Counted from the stretch's first letter, positions 20,520-29,288 are shown. The stretch is DNA of 51,971 nt from Candidatus Borkfalkia stercoripullorum (GCA_019119395.1 DWXC01000030.1:1-51971), one strand, 5' to 3'. The notes: generated by a model from the sequence alone, not told the origin. Numbers and translations: made by a program.

Positions 20520-22220
20520 TTACTTTTCGCCCCCGTCCTGCAGCGTCTTTTTGAGTTTGAGAAGGGCGACTTTGGTCTCCGCCGTCGTTTCGCCCAAAAG
20601 GGACGCGATCTCCTGCGCGACGCGCATCTGCTTTTTGATGACTTCGTCTGTGGTGGCGAGCGTTTCCAGCTTGACCTTGCCGAGCTGTTCCTCGTTTTTG
20701 GTCTCCTGCGTGATGTCCTTCATCACCGCGTACGTGCCCTTGTTGTCTTTCAGGACGATGATGGTCAGCTCTATATAACAGCCCGTCTTTTCGAGGAAGA
20801 CCTTTTTATTGTAGATATTTTTCTTGTCGTTCTGCGCGAGCACGAATTCGGTCGGGTTGAAGTAATGGAATATGCCCTTCCCCTTCACGTCCGGCTCTTT
20901 GATGCCCAACAGCTCCTTTGCCTTGCCGTTGATCTCCATGATGTTGAGATCGTTGTCCAAAAGCACGATGCCGTTGGGGCTTGTCTGAATAATTTCGTAA
21001 GACATGCTCTCCGCGCGGGCGCGCATGTACGGCACGCACATGTCGATGTTCGCATAGCCGTTGGCGACCGCCCACGCCTTTTCGTAACAGGTGTTGTAGC
21101 CGCACGCGCCGCAGTTGAGCATATCCTCGGGCTTCGTTTTGCCCGTTTTGGCGAGAATTTCGTTGATTTGCCTGTCCGTCGGCACAAAATCTTCGGTACG
21201 CTTGCGCTCGTGCACGCAGGAAAAATCGATGTCCTTCGCCTCTTCGTAAGGCACGGACTGATTTTCCGCGAGGTCGCGGCTGACGTATTTGCGGATATCC
21301 GCGTTCGCTTTGAGCGCGCCCGCTTTGAGCGCGAGCGAACACGGCCCGTTGACGCAGGCGGAATCGCAGCTGTTCATTTCGATGAACATGCCCGAAAGGC
21401 TTTCGATGTTTTCCAGAACTTCCTTGCACTTTTCCGCGCCGTCCACGGCGACGAATTCGTAGCCGTCTATGTAATTTTCGAAAGACTTGATGATGCCGCG
21501 GCTGATCGGGTAATACTTCGCGCGGTTGACGCCGCCCGAGGCTTTCGAAGGAATGTGCGCGATTTCGGAAAGGACGATGCCCTTGTTCTCGAACATCGCC
21601 GCGAGGTCTTCGAAGGTAAGCACGCCGTCCACCACGCCGCTCTCGTGCGCCTCTCTCTTTTTGGCGATGCAGGGGCCGATGAACACGACCTTCGCGTCGG
21701 GGCGCTTTTTGCGTATCATTTTGGCGTGCGCGATCATCGGCGTATCCACCGGCGCGAGGTAAGAGAGCGCCTTCGGGTAATACAGCTCGATCATCGTATT
21801 GACCGCGGGGCAGCAGGACGTGATGAAGTTTTTGAAGGTATGTTCTTCGAGCAGCTTTTTATACTGCGCCGTAACTTCGCGCGCGCCGACGCTCGTCTCT
21901 TCCGCGTCGGCAAAGCCGAGCCTGCCGAGGGCGAGTTTCATCACGTTGAAGTCCTGCACGTCGAAGCTGGACACGAAAGAGGGCGCGACGGAGGCGATAG
22001 CCTTGCCCGTCTTTAACAGCTTTTCCACCTCGGCGCGCTCGGTATGCACGCTCTTCGCGTTCTGCGGGCACACCTTCGTGCAGTGCCCGCACAGAATGCA
22101 GCGGCTTTCAATGATCTTTGCGTGATGATCCACTACCTTTATCGCCTTGACGGGGCATTCGCGCAGGCATTTGTAGCAGTCCTTACAGCGCGCATCCTTA
22201 AAATCGAGATAATTGATCAT
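20520..22220 (-). CDS. Sensory [FeFe] hydrogenase with PAS domain (HydS type)
   Basis: 566 residues. Order: two 4Fe-4S sites (CKDCYKCLRECP, CILCGHCTKVCP, residues 12-51), hydrogenase large-subunit domain (about 75-315), a 4Fe-4S domain with C370, C373, C378 and C395, a PAS domain (about 405-505) and a C-terminal helix. H-cluster motifs are TSCCPAV (134-140), GPCIAKK (182-188) and SCDSACVNGP (284-293), so cysteine ligands C137, C184, C285 and C289 are kept, but the last motif differs from the catalytic form. Proteins of this group are thought to sense H2 and pass a signal to the neighbouring phosphatase. ATG 22220 follows GGGAGGGG. Unlike Thermotoga HydS as I recall it, C136 (proton-transfer position) is retained. 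Confidence 0.92.
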   Translation of the reverse strand: MINYLDFKDARCKDCYKCLRECPVKAIKVVDHHAKIIESRCILCGHCTKVCPQNAKSVHTERAEVEKLLKTGKAIASVAPSFVSSFDVQDFNVMKLALGRLGFADAEETSVGAREVTAQYKKLLEEHTFKNFITSCCPAVNTMIELYYPKALSYLAPVDTPMIAHAKMIRKKRPDAKVVFIGPCIAKKREAHESGVVDGVLTFEDLAAMFENKGIVLSEIAHIPSKASGGVNRAKYYPISRGIIKSFENYIDGYEFVAVDGAEKCKEVLENIESLSGMFIEMNSCDSACVNGPCSLALKAGALKANADIRKYVSRDLAENQSVPYEEAKDIDFSCVHERKRTEDFVPTDRQINEILAKTGKTKPEDMLNCGACGYNTCYEKAWAVANGYANIDMCVPYMRARAESMSYEIIQTSPNGIVLLDNDLNIMEINGKAKELLGIKEPDVKGKGIFHYFNPTEFVLAQNDKKNIYNKKVFLEKTGCYIELTIIVLKDNKGTYAVMKDITQETKNEEQLGKVKLETLATTDEVIKKQMRVAQEIASLLGETTAETKVALLKLKKTLQDGGEK

Positions 22221-22238
22221 GTTCCCCTCCCGCACGCG

Positions 22239-22487
22239 TTATTGGTTCAGACGAGGATAAATTTCGGTGAGGAAGAGCTCTTCGCAGTTGTCTTTGTTCG
22301 CGTTATGGACGAGCACTTCGTCCGCGAGCATGCTGACGCCGTTCTGGCAGTTGCCCATGCAGAAACTTGCCTGCAAATCCACCTTATCCTCCACGCCGTA
22401 CTTTTTGACGAGCCGCTTCATCTCTTCGATCACGTCGTACGACCCGCGAAGATGACAGGAACTGCCCACACACACTTTAACGACCAT
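22239..22487 (-). CDS. Thioredoxin-like [2Fe-2S] ferredoxin
   Basis: 82 residues. The four cysteines C-x4-C (VCVGSSCHLRGS) and C-x3-C (SFCMGNCQNG) are the pattern of the NuoE/thioredoxin-like [2Fe-2S] fold. Small proteins of this type accompany clostridial hydrogenase operons and probably shuttle electrons. ATG 22487 with GAGG upstream is chosen; nine further codons are open upstream but without a site. It is the first gene of the operon, 18 bp from hydS. Confidence 0.92.
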   Translation of the reverse strand: MVVKVCVGSSCHLRGSYDVIEEMKRLVKKYGVEDKVDLQASFCMGNCQNGVSMLADEVLVHNANKDNCEELFLTEIYPRLNQ

Positions 22488-22546
22488 AACAATAACCTCA
22501 CACATCAGATTCAAATTTTTCAGACGATGAATCGATATTTTTTTAT

Positions 22547-22583
22547 CGATTTATATTATAATATAAATCGCGCGGATAGTCAA
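22547..22583 (-). promoter_or_regulatory. Promoter and palindromic operator of the hydrogenase operon
   Basis: TTGACT (22578-22583), 17-bp spacer, TATAAT (22555-22560). A perfect 24-bp palindrome (22547-22570; half-site CGATTTATATTA) spans the -10 box and half of the spacer. A further ATCGAT pair flanks an A/T run at 22531-22550, in the leader. This looks like a repressor operator; the factor is unknown. Confidence 0.8.
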
Positions 22584-22620
22584 CGGTTTTTCAAAACGAA
22601 TAGCGAGGGATTTTCAGGAA

Positions 22621-22648
22621 GCGGGCGGCAGAAAAATCTGCCGCCCGC
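22621..22648. terminator. Hairpin after the P-type ATPase
   Basis: GCGGGCGGCAG and its complement form an 11-bp stem with an AAAAAT loop, 23 bases beyond the ATPase stop. The T-tract is weak. Confidence 0.65.
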
Positions 22649-22670
22649 CGCCGTTTACCCGTATATAAAA

Positions 22671-25346
22671 TTATCCGTTTGCTTTTGATTTTCCGGCCGC
22701 CCTGCGGACGAGCTTGATCGCTTCGTCGAGCAGGATGACGGAGAACGCGAGCGCCACGATCTTCACCCAATCGAGAATGCCGAGCGGCACGGTATCGAAC
22801 ACGGGGCCGGCGAACTGCGTGATGACCACCTGCAGCGCAAACGCCGCGACGAACGCGACGAGCATGAGCTTGTTCCTGAAAAAGTTGGGGAACACGCTCC
22901 TGTCGCCCAGTTCGCGGCAGTTGAACGCGTTGAAGAGCTGGAACAGCACGAACAGCGTAAATATGACGGTGTTGGAGATATCTTCCGCGCTTTCCCCTTC
23001 CATCGGAATGCCGAGGAAGTTCCACTGCTTCTGCGCCAGGCACACGACGCACATGAATATGCCGTTGACGGCGATTTTGACCATCATCTCCGCGGAAACG
23101 ATGCTCTCGCCCCGCGCGGTCGGCTTGCGCTTCATCAGATCGTCTCGTATCGGTTCCAGGCCGAGCGTGAGCGCGGGCGGGCCGTCCATGATGATGTTGA
23201 TCCACAACAGGTCGAGCGCGTTGAACGGGTTTTCGAACGCGGTAAACAGCCCGATGACCGTGCACAGGAAAATGATGGCGACGGACGCGACGTTCACGGT
23301 GAGCTGGAACTGTATGAACCGCTTGAAGTTTTCGTAAATGCCCCTCCCCCACTTGACCGTCGTTACGATGGTGGAGAAAGAGTCGTTCAGAAGGACGATG
23401 TCCGCCGCCTCTTTGGAAACTTCCGTGCCCGAAATGCCCATGGCGATGCCCACGTCCGCGTTTTTGAGGGCGGGAGCGTCGTTGATGCCGTCGCCCGTGA
23501 CGGCGACCACGTTGCCCTTGGATTTGAGCTCTTTGACCACCCGCATTTTCAAAAGCGGCGTGCTGCGCGCGATGACGCGCACGGCGGGCAGGACTTTGGA
23601 AAACTCCTCGTCCGAAAGCCCTTCCAGATAAGAGGCTTCCACCGCGATGTGATCGTCGTCGAGAATGCCGAGCTCGTTCGCGATGGCGGACGCGGTGACG
23701 ATGTTGTCGCCGGTGAGCATTTTCAGGTCGATGCCCGCGCCCTTGCAGGCGTGTACCGCGTCGTACACTTCCGCGCGCAGGGGATCGGTGATGCCGACGA
23801 ACCCGTCGAAGATCATGCCGCTTTCCGCATCCTCGCGGCTTTCGGGCTTTGCGGAAACTTCTTTGTGCGCGAAGGCGAGCACGCGGCGCGCGCGCTTTTG
23901 CAGCCCGACGATCTCCGCCTCGTACTTCTGCCGCTCCTCTTCGGGAACATTGCAAAGGGAAAGTATCTTTTCGGGGCTGCCCTTCGTGTAGACTTCAAAA
24001 CAATTCTCCCGCCGCACGACGGTCGTCATGTTTTTCGTGTCAGAAGAGAAGGGGTACACTTCGACGATATCCGCCCCCTCCCTCTTTTGCCTGTAATCGA
24101 CGCCGCATTTGCCCGCGGAAACGAGCAGCGCCCCTTCCGTGGGGTTGCCCACGAAGCGCACCGCGCCGCTCTCTTCGTACAGATCGGCGGTGCTGTTGAC
24201 GCAGTAGTTTTCCAACATGGGAAGGCTGCAAAGCGCGGAAACGTCGCGATACGCCCCGTCCGCATACACATCCACGACGGTCATGCGGTTTTCGGTCAGC
24301 GTGCCCGTCTTATCCGAACAGATGACGTTGATGCAGCCGATGGTTTCGCAGGCGATCATCTTTTTGACGAGCGCGTTCTGCTTCGCCATTTTCGCTATGT
24401 TGATGGACAGGGAGATCGCCACGATGGTGGGAAGCCCCTCGGGCACCGCCGCGACCATGAGGACGATGCTCTCGATGAAGGCGTTGCTGATCGTTTCAAA
24501 CGTGATCGGCCCCGCTACGAGGATGTGCACGAGTTGTATAACGAAAATGAGCGCCGCGCACACCGCGCCGACGACGGTGATGACCTTGCCGAGTTTGCCC
24601 ATCTTCTCCTGCAAGGGCGTCGGCCCTTCGCCGCCGCTCTGTATCTCGCGCGCGATCAGCCCGAATTCGGTATTGTCTCCCACGCCGGTGACGACCATTT
24701 TGCCCGTGCCGCCCGTGATGAAGCAGCCGGAAAAGACCATGTTCGTCCGCTCGGCTACGGGGATGTCGCCCGAAAGCTGCGCGGCGGCGTTCTTTTCCAC
24801 GGGTACGCTTTCGCCCGTGAGGGAAGATTCGTCGCTCGTGAGCGAAACGCTCTCGATGAGCCTGCCGTCGGCGACCACCTTGTTGCCCGTTTCGAGGTAT
24901 ACGATATCGCCGGCGACCAGTTCGCTCTGCGGTATGTACTGCACGATGCCGTCGCGCACGACCTTGATCTCGATGCCCTCTTTGATCTTGTTCAGCTCCT
25001 CGAACGCCTTGGCGCTCTTGCCCTCCATGACGACGGTGAGAACCACGGAAATGGCGATGGCGACGAGTATGCCGACGCATTCGATGAAATCGCCGTCGCC
25101 CGTCTGTACCTCTTTGACGACGTTCACCGCGATGGTGATGATCCACGCGAAAAAGAGAAGGATGAGCATGGGCTCGGTGGCGGCCTCCCATATCCTCCTC
25201 AAAAGGGACTTCTTTTTGGTTTCGGAAAATACGTTCCTGCCGTACTTTTCCGCGTTTTCCTGCACCTGCCCCGACGTAAGGCCGGCGTGCGCGTCCGAAC
25301 CGAACTCTTTTACGATCTCTTCCGCGCTCTTTTCGTAAAACTTCAA
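22671..25346 (-). CDS. P2-type cation-transporting ATPase, probably Mn2+/Ca2+ exporter
   Basis: 891 residues. Complete P-type ATPase: actuator TGES (177-180), transmembrane PEGLP (302-306), phosphorylation motif DKTGT with D345, KGSPE nucleotide-binding motif, and TGDGINDAPALKNADVGIAMG hinge. About ten transmembrane segments, including a four-helix C-terminal group. Sequence alone would be called a Ca2+ ATPase, but the leader carries a yybP-ykoY-like Mn2+ riboswitch, as in Lactococcus yoaB, so Mn2+ export is the better guess. The start is TTG 25346 (MKFYEKSAEEIVKEFG) with GGAGG eight bases before it; the open frame upstream runs through the riboswitch terminator. Confidence 0.93.
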   Translation of the reverse strand: MKFYEKSAEEIVKEFGSDAHAGLTSGQVQENAEKYGRNVFSETKKKSLLRRIWEAATEPMLILLFFAWIITIAVNVVKEVQTGDGDFIECVGILVAIAISVVLTVVMEGKSAKAFEELNKIKEGIEIKVVRDGIVQYIPQSELVAGDIVYLETGNKVVADGRLIESVSLTSDESSLTGESVPVEKNAAAQLSGDIPVAERTNMVFSGCFITGGTGKMVVTGVGDNTEFGLIAREIQSGGEGPTPLQEKMGKLGKVITVVGAVCAALIFVIQLVHILVAGPITFETISNAFIESIVLMVAAVPEGLPTIVAISLSINIAKMAKQNALVKKMIACETIGCINVICSDKTGTLTENRMTVVDVYADGAYRDVSALCSLPMLENYCVNSTADLYEESGAVRFVGNPTEGALLVSAGKCGVDYRQKREGADIVEVYPFSSDTKNMTTVVRRENCFEVYTKGSPEKILSLCNVPEEERQKYEAEIVGLQKRARRVLAFAHKEVSAKPESREDAESGMIFDGFVGITDPLRAEVYDAVHACKGAGIDLKMLTGDNIVTASAIANELGILDDDHIAVEASYLEGLSDEEFSKVLPAVRVIARSTPLLKMRVVKELKSKGNVVAVTGDGINDAPALKNADVGIAMGISGTEVSKEAADIVLLNDSFSTIVTTVKWGRGIYENFKRFIQFQLTVNVASVAIIFLCTVIGLFTAFENPFNALDLLWINIIMDGPPALTLGLEPIRDDLMKRKPTARGESIVSAEMMVKIAVNGIFMCVVCLAQKQWNFLGIPMEGESAEDISNTVIFTLFVLFQLFNAFNCRELGDRSVFPNFFRNKLMLVAFVAAFALQVVITQFAGPVFDTVPLGILDWVKIVALAFSVILLDEAIKLVRRAAGKSKANG

Positions 25347-25370
25347 ACCCGTAACCTCCCGACTTTTTCC

Positions 25371-25406
25371 GACAAAAAAAGATCCGCGGGCACAATGCGC
25401 CCGCGG
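25371..25406 (-). terminator. Riboswitch expression-platform terminator
   Basis: CCGCGGGCGC pairs with its near-complement (25384-25406) and is followed on the minus strand by ATCTTTTTTT. It lies in the leader, upstream of the ATPase start, as expected for transcriptional control. Confidence 0.85.
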
Positions 25407-25432
25407 CCGAAACCCCGTAAAACGCAAGGGAC

Positions 25433-25570
25433 AGACTCCGACCATATAAGCGCGGCTGCGCCGCCATTATATGAGTCTCGCAATTTCAGGCAAGCCTGTA
25501 TCCGATTTTCGGATACGGGATGAAGACTTGCCCCGCAAAATGCTCTGCGCCTGCTACTCCCTCACGGATC
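25433..25570 (-). ncRNA. yybP-ykoY-like manganese riboswitch
   Basis: On the minus strand the leader contains the conserved 5' element GGGAGTAGC (25553-25561) and the conserved 3' element GCGAGACT (25474-25481), separated by two helices, one being ATCCGATTTTCGGAT-like (25499-25514 region). These are hallmarks of the Mn2+-sensing yybP-ykoY class. A long hairpin (25433-25478, AGACTC...GAGTCT plus CATATAA...TTATATG) follows and overlaps the 3' element, so it may be the antiterminator or competing helix. Recognised by eye; a covariance search would settle it. Confidence 0.75.
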
Positions 25571-25592
25571 TATTATGTTGTCTATGCAAAAA

Positions 25593-25621
25593 ATTATACT
25601 TGCGCGAGCCCCGTTTGTCAA
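25593..25621 (-). promoter_or_regulatory. Promoter of the riboswitch-ATPase unit
   Basis: TTGACA (25616-25621), 17-bp spacer, TATAAT (25593-25598), perfect consensus. The leader is about 240 nt. Confidence 0.9.
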
Positions 25622-25665
25622 GCGGAGCGCGCACATTTTTTTTGCTTTTTTTGCTTTAATTTGCC

Positions 25666-26190
25666 TTATTTTTCCGCCGCGCTTTCCGCCCGCTCTACCA
25701 GAAAGCCGAGCGCGCGCAGTTTTCCCTCGATCGCGTCGAGCACTTCTTCGCTCTCGGCGCTGACCGTGTGGTAATGGTATCCGCTCGTCACGTTTTTCAA
25801 AAGCGCCGATTTGCCGCTCTTAATTTTTTCCATGAATTTGCGGGCTTTGAGGCGGCTGTCTATGCCCATATATGCGGTGAGCGTGCCGTACACCTTATGA
25901 TGCACGAACACGTTTTCCACGCACCCGCCCTCGTCGGCCACGGCAAACAGTTCGCTTTCCGTGTCCTCGTCGGAATGGCGGACTTTAAATATGCGCACAT
26001 GCGCGCCTTTTCGCCCCGCCACATAGCCGCGGTGGGTGGAAAGGATGTCCGTCCCTTCCGCGCGCAAAAGCGCCACGTCCTGCACGATGACCTGGCGCGA
26101 CACGCCCAACTCTTCCGCGAGGCGCGCCGCGGGAACGGGCTCGCTCCCGATGCGCGACGCGATCTTTTTGCGCCTTTCCTCTCCGTTCAT
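25666..26190 (-). CDS. niaR: NiaR-type NAD biosynthesis repressor
   Basis: 174 residues. N-terminal winged helix (ASRIGSEPVPAARLAEELGV then SRQVIVQDVALLRAEG), C-terminal 3H domain with three conserved histidines (VHHKVYG, YHYHTVS). NiaR represses NAD synthesis and niacin uptake genes in Firmicutes and Thermotoga in response to nicotinic acid. ATG 26190 follows GAGGGGG. It is the last gene of nadA-nadB-nadC-niaR, so the operon is probably autoregulated. Confidence 0.93.
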   Translation of the reverse strand: MNGEERRKKIASRIGSEPVPAARLAEELGVSRQVIVQDVALLRAEGTDILSTHRGYVAGRKGAHVRIFKVRHSDEDTESELFAVADEGGCVENVFVHHKVYGTLTAYMGIDSRLKARKFMEKIKSGKSALLKNVTSGYHYHTVSAESEEVLDAIEGKLRALGFLVERAESAAEK

Positions 26191-26205
26191 GTTTCCCCCT
26201 CGCAT

Positions 26206-27087
26206 CTACTCCCCGTCGAAAAATTCGGAAACGTCCACGGGATGCAGGTTTTTGAGGGAAACGTCGAGGATGGGCGCGGAATGGGTGAGCGCCCCGCAGG
26301 AAACGACGTTTGCGCCGATGTTTTTCAACCGCGATACGTTTTCCGCCGTAACGTTGCCCGAAATTTCCACCAATGCACGCCCCGCGATATATTTGACCGC
26401 CTCGCGCATTTCGTCGTCCGTCATGTTGTCGAGCATAACGATGTCCGCCCCCGCTTCGACGGCGTCCTTCACCATGCCCATGTTCTCCGTTTCCACCTCG
26501 ATCTTCATCGTGAAGGGCGCATACGCCTTCGCCGCCGCGACCGCCTGTTTTACGCCGCCCGCCGCGCCGATGTGGTTGTCTTTGAGCAGCACCGCGTCCG
26601 AAAGATTGAACCGATGGTTTCCGCCGCCGCCCACGCGCACCGCATACTTTTCGAATATGCGCATGTTCGGCGTGGTTTTGCGGGTATCCACGAGTTGCAG
26701 GCCGCTCCCTTCGAGCAGTTTCACCATTTTCGCCGTATAGGTGGCGATGCCGCTCATGCGCTGCAAATAATTGAGCGCCGTGCGCTCGCCCGTAAGGATC
26801 GCGCGCATGTCTCCCGCGACGGACGCGAGCAGCTGCCCCTTATGCACGGAGTCGCCGTCCTTTACGAAAAAGCGGACGTCGGCGCCTTCGCCGAGCAGTT
26901 CGAACACGCGCGCAAACACCGCAAGCCCCGCGACGACGCCGTCCTGCTTGCATATCAGTTCCGCCTCGCCGAAGGTATAATCTTTCAGAACGCTGTTCGT
27001 GGAAACGTCTTCGCTCGTCACATCCTCCGCGAGCGCCATGCGGATGAGTTCGTCCGCGCGCAGTTTCATGGATACTTCGTCAATCAC
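26206..27087 (-). CDS. nadC: Nicotinate-nucleotide diphosphorylase (carboxylating) NadC
   Basis: 293 residues. Converts quinolinate and PRPP to nicotinate mononucleotide, CO2 and PPi. Family blocks: AEDVTSEDVSTNSV, ALNYLQRMSGIATYTA, the PRPP/quinolinate motif TRKTTPNMR, VGGGGNHRFNL, DNHIGAAGG and VEISGNVTAENV. I prefer GTG 27087 as start because GGAGG lies six bases upstream; ATG 27069 is also possible but is 24 bases from that site. The GTG start overlaps the nadB stop by eight bases, implying coupling. The rest of the upstream frame lies inside nadB and is a shadow. Confidence 0.94.
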   Translation of the reverse strand: MIDEVSMKLRADELIRMALAEDVTSEDVSTNSVLKDYTFGEAELICKQDGVVAGLAVFARVFELLGEGADVRFFVKDGDSVHKGQLLASVAGDMRAILTGERTALNYLQRMSGIATYTAKMVKLLEGSGLQLVDTRKTTPNMRIFEKYAVRVGGGGNHRFNLSDAVLLKDNHIGAAGGVKQAVAAAKAYAPFTMKIEVETENMGMVKDAVEAGADIVMLDNMTDDEMREAVKYIAGRALVEISGNVTAENVSRLKNIGANVVSCGALTHSAPILDVSLKNLHPVDVSEFFDGE

Positions 27088-28378
27088 AGTACTCCTCCCT
27101 TTCCGCTTCTTCGCGGATCGCCTCTGCGTAATCTTTTTTGATCGTTTCGTAATCGGAATATGCAAAAAGGTCTGCCTTCGGGCGCGGCGCATCTTTGCCG
27201 AACCCTTCCGCAGCCATCGCCTTCGCCGCGCGCTCCGCCCAGATAAGGCTTTCGAGCAGCGAATTGCTTGCAAGGCGGTTCTTTCCGTGCACGCCGTTGC
27301 AGGCGGTCTCCCCCGCCGCGAACAGCCGCTTCATGCTCGTCCTGCCGTCTAAATCCACCTTCACGCCGCCCATAAAATAGTGTTGGGCGGGCACGACGGG
27401 GACGGGAACGCGCAAAACATCGTACCCCTCGTCGAGGCAGCGGCGGTATATGGTCGGGAAATGCTCCCTGACCGTCTTTTCCCCGATGGGGCGCATATCC
27501 AGCCAGACGTGCTTCGTGCCGTCCTTCTGCATCTGCGCGCGTATCGCGCTCGTAACGATGTCTCTCGGCAAAAGCTCGTTGCAGAACCGCTGCATGTTTT
27601 TATCGAGCAGAACCGCTCCCTCGCCGCGGACGGATTCGGAGATGAGGAACCTCCGCCCGTGCTTTTCCGAATAAAACGTGGTCGGGTGTATCTGCACGTA
27701 GTCGATGTGTTCGAGTTCTATCCCGTTTTTCAGGGCGATGCCGAGCGCGTCGCCCGTTAAGTGGCGGTAATTTGTGGAATTCTCCCACAGGCCGCCCACG
27801 CCGCCCGTCGCGAGCAGGGTGTAGTCCGCATAGACCGCAAAGACCTTGCCCGTTTTGTTTTCGCGCACGACGCCGCCGAAACACTCGTTTTCCCCGGCGA
27901 TCACGTCCAGAAGTTCGCACTCTTCCAGGATATGCACGTTGGGCAGCTTTCTGACCGCCTCTAAAAGATGGGAGGTGATCTCCTTGCCCGTAACGTCGCC
28001 ATGGAAGAGGATGCGCGGCTCGCTGTGCCCGCCCTCGCGCGTATAGCGGAAATTTCCCGCCGCGTCGCGCGCGAACCGCACGCCGTAATTTACGAGTTCC
28101 CCGATGAGCGCGGGGGAACTTTTGATCATCAGCTCCACCGCGGCGGGATCGTTTTCGTAGTGCCCCGCGCGCATGGTGTCCTCGAAATATTTGTTGTAGT
28201 CGGACGGCTCTTTCAGAACGCAGATGCCCCCCTGCGCGAGGAAGGAATCGCTCCTGTCCGCCGCTGATTTCGTGAGCATGAGCACCTGCGCGTCCGCGGG
28301 AAGGTGCAGGGCGCAGTTGAGCCCCGCAACGCCCGTTCCGGCGATGAGCACGTCGTATTTTTCTCTTATCGTCGGCAT
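27080..28378 (-). CDS. nadB: L-aspartate oxidase NadB
   Basis: 432 residues, shorter than the roughly 530 of E. coli NadB because the C-terminal helical domain is reduced. FAD-dependent oxidation of L-aspartate to iminoaspartate. Visible: dinucleotide motif GTGVAGL near residue 14, RSDSFLAQGGI, HSEPRILFHGD, TGGVGGLW, HPTTFYS, SESVRGEGAVL, HYFMGGVKVD and NRLASNSLLE. Under anaerobic life the electron acceptor is probably fumarate. GAGGGG precedes ATG 28378, seven bases after the nadA stop. Confidence 0.96.
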   Translation of the reverse strand: MPTIREKYDVLIAGTGVAGLNCALHLPADAQVLMLTKSAADRSDSFLAQGGICVLKEPSDYNKYFEDTMRAGHYENDPAAVELMIKSSPALIGELVNYGVRFARDAAGNFRYTREGGHSEPRILFHGDVTGKEITSHLLEAVRKLPNVHILEECELLDVIAGENECFGGVVRENKTGKVFAVYADYTLLATGGVGGLWENSTNYRHLTGDALGIALKNGIELEHIDYVQIHPTTFYSEKHGRRFLISESVRGEGAVLLDKNMQRFCNELLPRDIVTSAIRAQMQKDGTKHVWLDMRPIGEKTVREHFPTIYRRCLDEGYDVLRVPVPVVPAQHYFMGGVKVDLDGRTSMKRLFAAGETACNGVHGKNRLASNSLLESLIWAERAAKAMAAEGFGKDAPRPKADLFAYSDYETIKKDYAEAIREEAEREEYCD

Positions 28379-28385
28379 AATCCCC

Positions 28386-29288
28386 TCATTCCGCGAGTTC
28401 CAGCATGCGCCGCAGGGGGCGCTCCGCGCCCTTCATTTCCGCTTCGTCCATCACGATCTCGCCGCAGCCGCGCAGGAGACATTCCCTGATGCCCGCAAGG
28501 GTGTTGCGCTTCATGTCGAGGCATTCGGGCGCGGCGGGGTAAAACTTTTTGCCCGGGCAGCGCGCTCTGAGTTCGTACAGCACGCCCGGCTCGGTGCATA
28601 CGATAAACTCCTCCGCGCCGCTCTTTTCGGCATAGGCGATGATCTCCGCCGTGCTGCCGATATAGTCGGACACGGCGCGCACCGACTCCGTGCATTCGGG
28701 GTGCGTGAGCACCCGCGCCGCGGGATGCGCCCGCTTTTCTCCGAGCACGTCCTCCGCCAGAAGGACTGCGTGTACGGGGCAATACCCGCCCGAATAGTAA
28801 AAGTTCTTTTCGGGAACTTGTTTTGCGACGAAGCCGCCGAGGTTCTGATCGGGTATAAACAAAATATTCTTTTCGGGAAGGGCGCGCACGATCTTCACTG
28901 CGTTCGACGAAGTGACGCACACGTCCGAAAGGCTTTTGATCTTCGCCGTCGAATTGATATAGCAGACCACGGCGAGATCTTTTATCTCCGCGCGCAGTTT
29001 TTCGATCTGCTCTTCCGCCGCCATGTGCGCCATCGCGCAGTCCGCCGCAAGGTCGGGCATGAGCACGCGGCGGGAGGGGTTGAGGATCTTCGCGCTCTCA
29101 CCCATAAAATGCACGCCGCAGAACACGATCGTATCCGCGTCCGTCTGCACGGCCGCTTTCGCGAGGTAAAAGGAGTCTCCCACGAAGTCGGCGGCCGCCT
29201 GCGCCTCTTCGGGCGCATAATAATGCGCGAGGACGACCGCGTTTTTCTCTCTCTTCAATGCGCGGACTTCTTCCGCCATGTCTGCCAT
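28386..29288 (-). CDS. nadA: Quinolinate synthase NadA
   Basis: 300 residues. Condenses iminoaspartate and dihydroxyacetone phosphate to quinolinate with a [4Fe-4S] cluster. The three ligands appear as C84 (DCAMAHM), C170 (GYCPVH) and C256 (PECLDMK), and the substrate-binding AHYY and the VVCYINSTA segment are present. ATG 29288 follows AGGCAGG and starts at the conserved N-terminus; 75 further open codons upstream contain the promoter. First gene of the NAD operon. Confidence 0.97.
   Translation of the reverse strand: MADMAEEVRALKREKNAVVLAHYYAPEEAQAAADFVGDSFYLAKAAVQTDADTIVFCGVHFMGESAKILNPSRRVLMPDLAADCAMAHMAAEEQIEKLRAEIKDLAVVCYINSTAKIKSLSDVCVTSSNAVKIVRALPEKNILFIPDQNLGGFVAKQVPEKNFYYSGGYCPVHAVLLAEDVLGEKRAHPAARVLTHPECTESVRAVSDYIGSTAEIIAYAEKSGAEEFIVCTEPGVLYELRARCPGKKFYPAAPECLDMKRNTLAGIRECLLRGCGEIVMDEAEMKGAERPLRRMLELAE

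Noticed and set aside
22591-23955. 454-aa open frame on the minus strand
   Set aside because: Arg-rich shadow in another frame of the P-type ATPase.
22671-25346. Plain Ca2+ ATPase annotation
   Set aside because: The leader carries a yybP-ykoY-like element, which favours Mn2+; Ca2+ cannot be excluded.
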